Shown piece after piece: positions 34,696 to 41,295 of a stretch of 64,000 nucleotides of DNA (the stretch's first letter is position 1; each line of letters begins with the position of its first letter). A program made the translations under genes and the position numbers. Where the stretch lies: the NCBI GenBank assembly GCA_021801345.1, contig JAJYYA010000024.1, forward strand, positions 105,612-169,611, read 5' to 3'. The stretch is from Nitrospirota bacterium (GTDB lineage: Bacteria; Nitrospirota; Leptospirillia; Leptospirillales; Leptospirillaceae). The notes below the pieces were generated by a model. The model did no database searches, had not been told where the DNA came from, and worked only from the letters and a program-made list of their open reading frames with translations.

Positions 34696-36018
34696 TCAGA
34701 CCTCTCCTCTTTCGATCAGATCCAGAAGTGTTGACGTATCCACCCCGAGACTGATTTCCTCCGGTTCGATTTCTGTTGATGGCAACCCGTAGCCCATCCC
34801 TTCCTCAGCCACAAGATCCCTTTTACCGAACCGCCGGAACGGCTTCATCTTGTGTGCCCCATGACGGACGAACAGGATCCGGGCTCGGAGCACGTCGAAG
34901 CTGTATCCCCGCCCCATCCGTTGAACCGCCCGGATGAGGTTGTTCGCCGACTCCGTGCAGGCGTTCGTGACCCGGTGGTCGAAATAGGCCAGGATTGGTC
35001 CCTCCCAGTTCTGAAAGGCCGTCAGGAGGGGGCCAAAAGTGGTTCGGACCTCCGGATCAAGACCCTCGTCCCACTCCCTGTAGCGCTTTTCCGCTTCGGA
35101 TCGGGAAGGGGCCTCGTAGATGTCGTAGAACCGTTCCTTGGCCACATGGGCCTTGGCCAGGACCGGAAAGTCCCGGCTCCATTCGGCCAGGCGTTTCCTC
35201 TGGATCTCGCTCAGGTCCGAAAACCGCTTCAGAAGGACATGGCGGGATCGTGTAAGGCTCCGTCTCCTCTCGGGGGAGAGTGTCCCTCCCACGGCCTTCC
35301 GGAGGGAGTCCAGGGCGGCGTTGGCCATCTTCACGACATGGAACTTGTCCACGACAACAGGGACGCCCGGAAGGGCCTCCCGTACGGCCTCCTGGTAGGG
35401 TCGCCACATGTCGATCGCCACGCACCGGATCCGCCCCTTGTCCGGAAGATCGGACAGGAACCGAGCCACGGTGGTCTTGTTCCGGTCGGGAAGCATCTCG
35501 ACAACATAGCAGGAGGGGATATTCGTGAAGACTGCCCGGGGTCGCCGGATCAGGTGAATCTCGTCGATCCCTAGGACCTCCGGGGTCTCGAAGCGAAGAT
35601 TGTCCCGGAGTCGATCCGCATAGTCGTCGAACACCATCCGGATCGTCGAATTACCGACCCCGGTTTCATCTGCCAGGTGGGTGAAGGAATGCCGGAGGGA
35701 TTCCTTCTCCAGCCATTCCTTGAGCCTTGCGGTCATGGACCGCTTGGGATCCACCTCCGGAAGAGGCTCGTAAAAGGTCTTCCCGCACGTTTTGCACCGG
35801 AAGCGCCGGGTATCAATGGCGATCCCGACCCGTTTTCCGTGGATCGGAAGGTCACGGATCCAGTTCTCCCGGCGTCCGAAGCCGACCAGGGCATCAGAAC
35901 CGCAATGGATGCAGCGTTCGGGAGGAGAGACGGTCTCGGCCTTGATCTGATAGTCCCCGTCGGCATCCTCGACCTGGAGGACGCGGTAGGAGGGGAGGTT
36001 GAGAATGTCTAATGTCAT
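34696..36018 (-). CDS. ISL3-family transposase
   Basis: 440 residues. The N-terminal zinc-binding part has CIHCGSDALVGFGRRENW and RFRCKTCGKTFYEPLPEVD (two CxxC pairs), typical of ISL3. A helix-turn-helix (THLADETGVGNSTIRMVFDD) follows. The catalytic core has EVLGIDEIHLIRRP, CVAIDMWRPYQEAVREALPG and VVDKFHVVKMANAALD; the C-terminal acidic residue is in TNACTESANNLIRAVQRMGR. All are intact. The stop is 30 bases from the left terminal repeat. It probably mobilises the whole cargo-bearing element. Confidence 0.95.
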   Translation of the reverse strand: MTLDILNLPSYRVLQVEDADGDYQIKAETVSPPERCIHCGSDALVGFGRRENWIRDLPIHGKRVGIAIDTRRFRCKTCGKTFYEPLPEVDPKRSMTARLKEWLEKESLRHSFTHLADETGVGNSTIRMVFDDYADRLRDNLRFETPEVLGIDEIHLIRRPRAVFTNIPSCYVVEMLPDRNKTTVARFLSDLPDKGRIRCVAIDMWRPYQEAVREALPGVPVVVDKFHVVKMANAALDSLRKAVGGTLSPERRRSLTRSRHVLLKRFSDLSEIQRKRLAEWSRDFPVLAKAHVAKERFYDIYEAPSRSEAEKRYREWDEGLDPEVRTTFGPLLTAFQNWEGPILAYFDHRVTNACTESANNLIRAVQRMGRGYSFDVLRARILFVRHGAHKMKPFRRFGKRDLVAEEGMGYGLPSTEIEPEEISLGVDTSTLLDLIERGEV

Positions 36019-36046
36019 ATATTAGTTCTCGCTATAAAATTTCGGA

Positions 36047-36937
36047 TTAATCTATAACTGATAAACCGATACCGTCAGAATCAATATAGTAATTTTCATT
36101 TCTCTCTTGAGGTCTTTCAATTGTTTCCAGCCAATCATTACTTTCCCAATTTCTTTGAATAATTGCTCTATGTACAAGGAGTTTTAATCTTGGGGGAAAA
36201 AATGGTTGGAAAAATGGCATGAAATTATAGGAAACAAAGTCAGGAAAATTACTTTGAGTTTGAGGGAAACGATACTGTTCGACAAGGTCAATCACGCTAT
36301 TGAAATAAGAAGATCGAAGTTGAAAACTAATCTCCCTATCATAAGGAACATTGTCGTTTACCGGATCATGAAATTTAACTTTAAGATTTTTGTAGAGATC
36401 ATAGGCAACACTGGCGATAGAAAAACTCACTGGAATGGGACCAGATTGTGATTGCTTTTTATGATTGTGCATCTCATTGGCAGATATACTTGAGGCAGAG
36501 AATCCTTTAGCTTCAATTGCAAATTGATGTTTAAGGTTATCGCAATAGAAATCAGGTCTGTGACCGGTTATGGGAAGCCCTTTTTGAATCATGGCATCTT
36601 CGTAACTATAGCTAAATTTGGACCTATAAATTCTCTTGGATAGATAATCTGAAAAAGTTCGACCGATCTGTTTTGATATAGCTCCTTTTTCTGTTGGGTC
36701 GTTAAAGATAAATTGTGGCAAAACAAAATGCGTAATCCCCCAGTAGGGGAAATAACCGAATAAAAATCCCAAGTATCTGAATGCAAGAGTTGGAGGTCTA
36801 TACTTTCCGGTTCCAGCAAAGGTCAAATGTTTGACAAAAGCTGGAAATGAAATTTGCTCGGTTGAGTATTTTATAACGCCATGGTCATCTTTATGCTCTA
36901 ACTCAAAGATCATCCGCATTCTCCAATGGTTAAACAT
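36047..36937 (-). CDS. Hypothetical cargo protein, putative PD-(D/E)XK nuclease
   Basis: 296 residues, clearly AT-rich compared with the transposase. The segment GLPITGHRPDFYCDN then HQFAIEAKGFSAS gives a P-D-x(~12)-E-x-K spacing, the signature of restriction-endonuclease-fold enzymes. The rest (YFPYWGITHFVLPQFIFND; VSYNFMPFFQPFFPPRLKLL) is aromatic-rich and I recognise no family. A DNA-cleaving role in defence or element competition is an inference from one motif. The ATG at 36937 overlaps the upstream gene by 8 bases, so the two are coupled. It is the last cargo gene before the transposase. Confidence 0.5.
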   Translation of the reverse strand: MFNHWRMRMIFELEHKDDHGVIKYSTEQISFPAFVKHLTFAGTGKYRPPTLAFRYLGFLFGYFPYWGITHFVLPQFIFNDPTEKGAISKQIGRTFSDYLSKRIYRSKFSYSYEDAMIQKGLPITGHRPDFYCDNLKHQFAIEAKGFSASSISANEMHNHKKQSQSGPIPVSFSIASVAYDLYKNLKVKFHDPVNDNVPYDREISFQLRSSYFNSVIDLVEQYRFPQTQSNFPDFVSYNFMPFFQPFFPPRLKLLVHRAIIQRNWESNDWLETIERPQERNENYYIDSDGIGLSVID

Positions 36938-37274
36938 TTGTGGAGATTACTTTTGCAACAGTATAATCTGGTTGAGAAATCAGATGATATTCTCGTAACC
37001 AAATCCTGAATTGGTCCTTTTCTTCCTCTGAAAGTTTGGAGAATGCTTTCTTGAGATTTTCGATAGGCGGACTCTGTTGGTTCTTTAATGAGGATCCATC
37101 ACAAAGTCTCAGAGATTCTTTGATCGAGAGTTCGCCCTTGGATATCTTGTTCAAGAGTTCGGGGCGGAACTTGGCGATCTTATCAAGACCTTGTTGAGAC
37201 CACCTACTGATGCCATTTTCTAAAGCTCTTTCACGTTGCGTTTTTGGCTTATTAGAAATGCCTGCCGCAGGCAT
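36930..37274 (-). CDS. Small hypothetical cargo protein, helical, possibly DNA-binding
   Basis: 114 residues. KTQRERALENGISRWSQQGL, KIAKFRPELLNKISKGELSI and KESLRLC resemble the helical segments of ParB/KorB-type or phage replication-linked DNA-binding proteins, where 'hP(E/D)LhxxVxxGxlSlxxA' follows a helix-turn-helix. The C-terminal half is a charged helix (AFSKLSEEEKDQFRIWLREY). It lies directly between the HAS-barrel-like gene and the nuclease-like gene and overlaps the latter by 8 bases. The family assignment is tentative. It may be a partner or regulator of the nuclease-like protein. Confidence 0.5.
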   Translation of the reverse strand: MPAAGISNKPKTQRERALENGISRWSQQGLDKIAKFRPELLNKISKGELSIKESLRLCDGSSLKNQQSPPIENLKKAFSKLSEEEKDQFRIWLREYHLISQPDYTVAKVISTNV

Positions 37275-37278
37275 TTCT

Positions 37279-37686
37279 TTAGGCTGACCTTTTGGTAATC
37301 CCTTTCCATATTCCGATGATTCTGATTGTTTCCTGTGAATCGAGTCGCCGGACTGGGGCCCCGGGCAAAGGTCTTAATCGGGCCGTAATGATTTGACCGT
37401 TTCGAACTTGACCGAGGATCATAAGGGAAAAGACCTGAATGGATTCGATGCTTCGAATGTCGGGTCTTTGCTGAGAGAGTTGCAAGCCGTGGAGAATGGT
37501 TGGATTCAGGGGATCTCCGACGGTGGAGATGTTTAAGTTGGGAACGACGACTTGGGCTATCCATTCTTCACCGTCGGTTTGTTTAATGCTCACATAATCG
37601 AAAAGGGCAAACCCTTCATCAATTCCGGCGATCGTTCTGATTCTCGTTGGATCCGTTCCCCGATCATCGTGCAAAGTGAACATCAT
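37279..37686 (-). CDS. Truncated HerA-like HAS-barrel protein
   Basis: 135 residues from the ATG at 37686, behind AAGGAGGG. Sequence such as EGFALFDYVSIKQTDGEEWI, AQVVVPNLNISTVGDPLNPT, VQVFSLMILGQVRNG and ARLRPLPGAPVRRLDSQETI resembles the N-terminal barrel of HerA-type ATP-binding proteins. In those, Walker A follows within ~50 residues. Here the frame ends after IIGIWKGITKRSA, and no P-loop is found downstream. I read it as a HerA homologue that has lost its ATPase, or a stand-alone barrel. Its start overlaps the stop of the ORF6N gene. Confidence 0.55.
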   Translation of the reverse strand: MMFTLHDDRGTDPTRIRTIAGIDEGFALFDYVSIKQTDGEEWIAQVVVPNLNISTVGDPLNPTILHGLQLSQQRPDIRSIESIQVFSLMILGQVRNGQIITARLRPLPGAPVRRLDSQETIRIIGIWKGITKRSA

Positions 37687-38213
37687 CCCTCCTTGTCGGT
37701 TGTAAACCCAATCTGTTTTCTTTTCTCCGCTGGCGGTTCCATCAGTTGCCGGATCGCCTCGATCAGTTGGACAATGGTTTGATCGTGAATCCCGACTTTC
37801 CGTTCCAGTTCCTCCAGCTTGTGAGCCAGTTCCTTGTGGGTGGACAGCATTTCCCGGAGTTGGACGAAAGCCCTCATAATGGCGATATTGACCTGAATGG
37901 CCCGGTCGCTGTGCAACACACCGGAGAGCATTGATACTCCCTGTTCGGTGAATACCAGCGGGAGTTTCCGGCGGCCGCCCCAACTTGATGTCACAAATTG
38001 TGATTTCAAGTTTGAGAGTTCAGAGTCTGTTATTTGAAACATGAAGTCCGATGGAAATCGGTCGATATTCCGTCGAACGGCTTGATTAAGGGCGCTCGTC
38101 GTGACTCCATACAGCTCGGCCAGGTCGGAATCGAGCATGACTCTCAACCCCCGGACAAGAAAGATCCGGGAGGTGATGGATTCGACGGGGACAGGAGGAT
38201 GGGATTCGGGCAT
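37683..38213 (-). CDS. ORF6N-domain protein
   Basis: 176 residues from the ATG at 38213, which follows AGAGGAGCC; an upstream ATG at 38240 lacks such a site. The ORF6N domain is clear: ITSRIFLVRGLRVMLDSDLA, ELYGVTTSALNQAVRRNIDR, FPSDFMFQITDSELSNLKSQ, and LPLVFTEQGVSMLSGVLHSD. A C-terminal coiled coil follows (LREMLSTHKELAHKLEELER). ORF6N/KilA-type proteins are phage or mobile-element DNA-binding regulators and are widespread alone. It is first among the cargo genes, so it may control them. It sits 120 bases inside the right terminal repeat. Confidence 0.85.
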   Translation of the reverse strand: MPESHPPVPVESITSRIFLVRGLRVMLDSDLAELYGVTTSALNQAVRRNIDRFPSDFMFQITDSELSNLKSQFVTSSWGGRRKLPLVFTEQGVSMLSGVLHSDRAIQVNIAIMRAFVQLREMLSTHKELAHKLEELERKVGIHDQTIVQLIEAIRQLMEPPAEKRKQIGFTTDKEG

Positions 38214-38369
38214 AGGCTCCTCTAAAATGGGGGGGATCAATCAAGAATTAAAAATCAAGATTATAGAGCCTATTCCAGAATGTCAATCAAAAAATAGAAA
38301 TCATGTTTTTCTGTTAGTGTTAGTCAGAAAAACAAAAATCAATCACAAAATCCGAATACCCTTATGATT

Positions 38370-38395
38370 TTGCGGGATCTTTCGTCAATGCGCAC
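38370..38395 (-). pseudogene. mntA: MNT nucleotidyltransferase antitoxin, 5' fragment
   Basis: GTG at 38395, preceded by GGGGGAG, encodes MRIDERSRK before the ISL3-family transposon. Together with 34392-34665 it restores a full MNT gene of about 100 codons. The surviving ribosome-binding site shows that this was the true start. Confidence 0.8.
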
Positions 38396-38554
38396 GTTTT
38401 TCTCCCCCAACGCACGTTTCCGAATCGTTGTTCCACCAATGTATGACAGGAAAGATCGTGACAAAATTGCTGAACTTTCCGCCTATTTGCAGTCCACGGG
38501 CGGCAAGGCTGTGAAATTCGCCATCTTCGACTCCTGGGCGGATATTATCCGTGA

Positions 38555-39058
38555 TCAAGATTGGGGATTGCTTAAACGCAACATCAACGTCATCGGATGC
38601 ACAGGCGAAACCTGGAATCCATAGTGCATATAGAACTGTCGGGCGCGGTCGTTCAAGGCATGCACAAGAAGCGCCCTGACTCCGGCGTTTTGCGATACGA
38701 CCAAAGCGCGTTCGACGGCGTCCTTGAGCAGGGATGCGCCCAGTTTGATGCCTTGCGCCCTCGCATCGACCGCCAGGCGTGCCAGCACCATGACCGGAAC
38801 AGGGTCGGGCATGTTCTGACGAACCGAACGCGTGGCGTCCTGGCGGGTAACGGCACCGGCGGCCAGTGCGTAGCACCCCATGACCAGCCCTTGCCAGTCG
38901 GTGACCACGAAGATGCGACTTGCGCCGCTGGCCTGGTTGGCCAGCGCACGGCGTTTTATCCACTCGTCGAGAACAGATTCTCCGCAGGAAAAAGTATCGA
39001 CCTGGTGCTGTGCAGACAAGGGCTCCGGGGGACGCAGGTTTATGCGCCGGCTTTCCAC
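38555..39058 (-). CDS. tacT: GNAT-family toxin (TacT/AtaT type)
   Basis: 167 residues. It opens with LRPPEPLSAQHQVDTFSCGE and VLDEWIKRRALANQ, the usual start of tRNA-acetylating GNAT toxins. The acetyl-CoA site is VMVLARLAVDARAQGIKLGA (the R/Q-x-x-G-x-G/A turn), and ARQFYMHYGF carries the catalytic tyrosine. Such toxins acetylate the amino group of charged tRNA and stop translation. It overlaps the antitoxin gene by 19 bases. The reading frame looks intact. GC content and codon use differ from the AT-rich cargo next door, so it arrived separately. Confidence 0.9.
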   Translation of the reverse strand: MESRRINLRPPEPLSAQHQVDTFSCGESVLDEWIKRRALANQASGASRIFVVTDWQGLVMGCYALAAGAVTRQDATRSVRQNMPDPVPVMVLARLAVDARAQGIKLGASLLKDAVERALVVSQNAGVRALLVHALNDRARQFYMHYGFQVSPVHPMTLMLRLSNPQS

Positions 39059-39309
39059 GGAGCCTTCACAGCCAGCAGACGCTCGAGGCCGACATTCGGT
39101 GCCGGCGGTTCATCAAGTAAGGCGGCAAACTGTCGATACTTGGCTTCGTCCAGATTAAAAAACACTTGATCGAGGACGACCGCCTGTGCTTTGTCGCAGG
39201 CGGCTTCCAGCATGAAGTCCGACCGGTTCTTGCCGAGAAGTTGGGCGGCTTGGTCGATCAGATCCCGCTGCTGGGGCAGCGCCCGAAGGTTGATGGCTGC
39301 GTCACGCAT
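39040..39309 (-). CDS. tacA: DUF1778 (TacA-type) antitoxin
   Basis: 89 residues from the ATG at 39309 behind GGAGAAG. RDAAINLRALPQQRDLIDQA and AQLLGKNRSDFMLEAACDKA form the ribbon-helix-helix DNA-binding half. The C-terminal half (VFFNLDEAKYRQFAALLDEP, then GLERLLAVKAPW) wraps the toxin. It neutralises the TacT-type acetyltransferase and represses the operon with it. The palindrome at 39336-39364 is a likely operator. Longer upstream extension of the frame is not supported by a start site. Confidence 0.9.
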   Translation of the reverse strand: MRDAAINLRALPQQRDLIDQAAQLLGKNRSDFMLEAACDKAQAVVLDQVFFNLDEAKYRQFAALLDEPPAPNVGLERLLAVKAPWKAGA

Positions 39310-39335
39310 GGCTCTTCTCCAATCGATACAGGATA

Positions 39336-39364
39336 GATACACAAATCCTAGCGGGATGTGTATC
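39336..39364. promoter_or_regulatory. Palindromic operator upstream of tacAT
   Basis: GATACACA (39336-39343) and TGTGTATC (39357-39364) form a perfect 8-bp inverted repeat with centres 21 bp apart, 27 bases upstream of the antitoxin start. Position and symmetry suit autorepression by a ribbon-helix-helix antitoxin. Confidence 0.6.
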
Positions 39365-39740
39365 CGATGACAACACAATACCGATAGAGTCGAAGTCTGC
39401 CAGTGACCAATCAAACAAAGACCACCAGGATTGCCAAGTCGTGCGCGGAGAAGGGGTCGCTGGAAAACTTCGGCCTGAAAGCGGGTTATTGGGTCAGGGA
39501 AAATACACAGTGAGGAAGTAACCTCCTTCATCGACCCGAGAAGAGACAAATGCCTCGTCCGATTCGGTTCGCCCCGCCCTGACGAAGAAAATGAGGTCGT
39601 TTTCCCGGGGGCAGGAACTCCAGAGGCAAGAGGCGCCTCTCACGGAGACCCCTCACATGTAGGAATGAAGGACATTTCGTAGGGTCCCCGAAAATACTCC
39701 GGCGAGCCGGGGGCCTCCTCCCGGGAGGTCAGCGACGGAA
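39365..39740. other. Intergenic region without a supported gene
   Basis: Short frames only. No family resemblance seen on either strand. The right end holds the abiEi promoter candidate. It is probably relic DNA between two toxin-antitoxin loci. Confidence 0.4.
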
Positions 39741-39747
39741 AATGCGC

Positions 39748-39753
39748 TAGAAT
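39748..39753 (+). promoter_or_regulatory. -10 element for abiEi
   Basis: TAGAAT preceded by ATGCGC, the same core seen at 20077 and 60183. No strong -35 is seen. It lies 48 bases ahead of the ATG at 39801. Confidence 0.4.
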
Positions 39754-39800
39754 CTGATGGTATCTTGTCATCCTCTCAAAAAAATGTTATCAATCGTAGT

Positions 39801-40496
39801 ATGATTACGACCAAAAGGAACAAACTAAAAACTCTTTATGCCAGCCTGTCCTCGGGAACTCCGATAACCTCGGTGGAAATGGCTGCACTCGGCATCTCGC
39901 CTGACCTCGCCGTTTACTATGTTCGGACAGGCTGGCTCGACCGGCTGGAGCGGGGGGTGTATTGCAGACCCGGTGAAACGCTTGAGTTGTATCCTAGCCT
40001 CATTCTTTTGCAACGTAAAATCGATGGGCTGCATGTTGGAGGCAGGTCTGCACTCGACTGGTACGGAGTGCGCCAATATCCCTCAAGGAATCCGGTCTTG
40101 AACCTGTACGGATGGATGTCAGCCCGCCTGCCTGCTTGGTTCACCGAGCGGTTTCCGGCGGAATACCATCGCAAGCGCCTGTTCGATGAACGCCCCGGTC
40201 ACCTTCTTTACGTCGAAACGTTCGAGAAGCGCGTGGCTGCACCCGATGTGTCGGTTCCAGAACGTGCATTACTTGAGGTTCTGAGCGAAGTCGGAGTGCG
40301 CCAGCCTTTTCAGGAGGCGAGAGAACTTGCCGAGAGTTCCTACAGTCTGCGAACCGACGTTCTGCTCGATCTTCTGCAGCATTGCACCAGCGTCAAGACG
40401 GTGCGTCTTTGCCTGCAGTTGGGCAAGGAACTTTCGCTGCCTTGGAGATCCGGACTTGACCCGCTCATGTTGCCGAAAGGAATCGTCAGTGCCTAA
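39801..40496 (+). CDS. abiEi: AbiEi-type antitoxin / transcriptional regulator
   Basis: 231 residues from the ATG at 39801; the TTG at 39765 is too close to the predicted promoter. The N-terminal winged helix (LKTLYASLSSGTPITSVEMA, ALGISPDLAVYYVRTGWLDR, LERGVYCRPGE) is the AbiEi N-terminal domain. The C-terminal part (GLHVGGRSALDWYGVRQYPS, PERALLEVLSEVG) matches the AbiEi antitoxin domain. In type IV systems it represses the operon and opposes the AbiEii nucleotidyltransferase without direct binding. The partner downstream is gutted, so this is now an orphan antitoxin. The stop overlaps the presumed abiEii start GTG at 40489. Confidence 0.85.
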   Translation: MITTKRNKLKTLYASLSSGTPITSVEMAALGISPDLAVYYVRTGWLDRLERGVYCRPGETLELYPSLILLQRKIDGLHVGGRSALDWYGVRQYPSRNPVLNLYGWMSARLPAWFTERFPAEYHRKRLFDERPGHLLYVETFEKRVAAPDVSVPERALLEVLSEVGVRQPFQEARELAESSYSLRTDVLLDLLQHCTSVKTVRLCLQLGKELSLPWRSGLDPLMLPKGIVSA

Positions 40497-40670
40497 GCGT
40501 CTGACTCTTCTGAGGGTTTTGAGGGCCTCACCCCATGAATAGGGTCATATTCCCACCTCGAACAATTACCCGATCTCCAGTGGAAGCTCAAGAACCTCGG
40601 TCAACGACAAAAGTCCAATGCGAAGAAATTTTCCCAGCAGGCAGATACGCTCGCCCAGTTGTTGATGTAG
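40489..40670 (+). pseudogene. abiEii: AbiEii nucleotidyltransferase toxin, internal deletion
   Basis: A GTG at 40489 overlapping the abiEi stop starts a 17-codon frame. From 40554 another frame reads HLEQLPDLQWKLKNLGQRQK, SNAKKFSQQADTLAQLLM and stop (40668-40670). That resembles the C-terminus of AbiEii proteins ('LxWKLxNLxxL...KFxxQxxxLxxLL'). The ~250-residue catalytic part is gone. The N-terminal stub is assigned by position only. Confidence 0.55.
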
Positions 40671-40832
40671 AACATGGGCGTTTGTCCCCCTACCTCATCG
40701 TCCGGAGTCGTATTTTCGGAGCGTTCTTTGAGAAAGTTTTCCGGCTCATGTTTGTTTTTTTGACATGGTTATCTAGAATGCCCGTATTCATTCATGATCT
40801 TGGGATCGTTGATGAAAAGGAAGGGATTTCTG

Positions 40833-41060
40833 ATGGAGCAATTGAATATCGCTGATGCCAGGGCCCACTTTTCAGAGATTGTCCGGAAGGCTTTGCGAGG
40901 GGAGGAGATCGTCATCGCAAAAAACAGCAAACCTCTCCTGAAACTCGTTCCCATACAGGCGCCTCCATCCGATCGCGTTCCCGGGTCTGCAAAGTCTCTG
41001 ATTCTGTCCGTCTCTCCGGACTTTGAGTCACCCCTTGCAGACTTTCATGAGTATGTCTAA
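40833..41060 (+). CDS. Phd/YefM-type antitoxin
   Basis: 75 residues from the ATG at 40833, behind AAGGAAGGG. MEQLNIADARAHFSEIVRKA and LRGEEIVIAKNSKPLLKLVP are the Phd/YefM fold. The C-terminal toxin-binding tail (SVSPDFESPLADFHEYV) is of the kind that partners PIN toxins ('FxxpLpdFxdY'). The stop overlaps the toxin start (TAATG). The toxin is only a stub, so this antitoxin is an orphan. Confidence 0.88.
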   Translation: MEQLNIADARAHFSEIVRKALRGEEIVIAKNSKPLLKLVPIQAPPSDRVPGSAKSLILSVSPDFESPLADFHEYV

Positions 41061-41128
41061 TGCCATTTCTTATCGACACTCATGTTTTTCACTGGTGGCT
41101 AGAATGCGGATTTAGTAAGGAATCATGA
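41060..41128 (+). pseudogene. PIN-domain toxin, 5' stub
   Basis: ATG at 41060 overlaps the antitoxin stop. It encodes MPFLIDTHVFHWWLECGFSK and then a TGA at 41126-41128. 'FLIDTHVFhWWL' is the exact start of VapC-like PIN toxins that pair with Phd antitoxins, including the first catalytic Asp. The rest of the ~130-residue domain is missing. Confidence 0.8.
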
Positions 41129-41147
41129 GAGGCTCCCGACCGGAAGG

Positions 41148-41269
41148 CATGGGTTTCCCTACATTCATCGCAAAATGAGAACCCGGAAGGCACACCAGAG
41201 GCCTTGGAGGGCTTATCAGGGGGCTTTCCTCTTGGGGAAACCATGCCCTCAAGGCAATGTTCTCATTTT
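41148..41269. repeat. Two interleaved inverted repeats
   Basis: CATGGGTTTCCC (41148-41159) is complementary, with one gap, to GGGGAAACCATG (41234-41245). AAAATGAGAAC (41172-41182) pairs perfectly with GTTCTCATTTT (41259-41269). The order A-B-A'-B' would form a pseudoknot rather than a nested stem. CGGAAGGCA also occurs twice (41141 and near 41184). It lies just beyond the truncated PIN gene and may be a small RNA fold or the end of a lost element. Confidence 0.45.
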
Positions 41270-41295
41270 TTACTCAACCATAGACACATAGAAAA

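Larger units (their letters stand above)
34666..38361. mobile_element. ISL3-family transposon carrying cargo genes
   Basis: 3696 bp. The ends are perfect inverted repeats of 26 bp (34666-34691 and 38336-38361), beginning GGGTATTCGGATTTTGTG. TTATGATT flanks both sides (34658-34665 and 38362-38369), an exact 8-bp target duplication, as ISL3 elements make. The transposase lies at one end; four further genes, on the same strand, fill the rest. A normal ISL3 element is about 1.4 kb, so about 2.3 kb is cargo. It splits an mntA gene. Confidence 0.92.

Noticed and set aside
37220..37564. 114-codon minus-strand open frame
   Set aside because: Shadow of the HerA-like barrel gene in another frame; no start site.
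38364..38624. 86-codon plus-strand open frame starting at the transposon's right target duplication
   Set aside because: Overlaps the mntA 5' fragment antisense and the end of tacT. No start site and no family.
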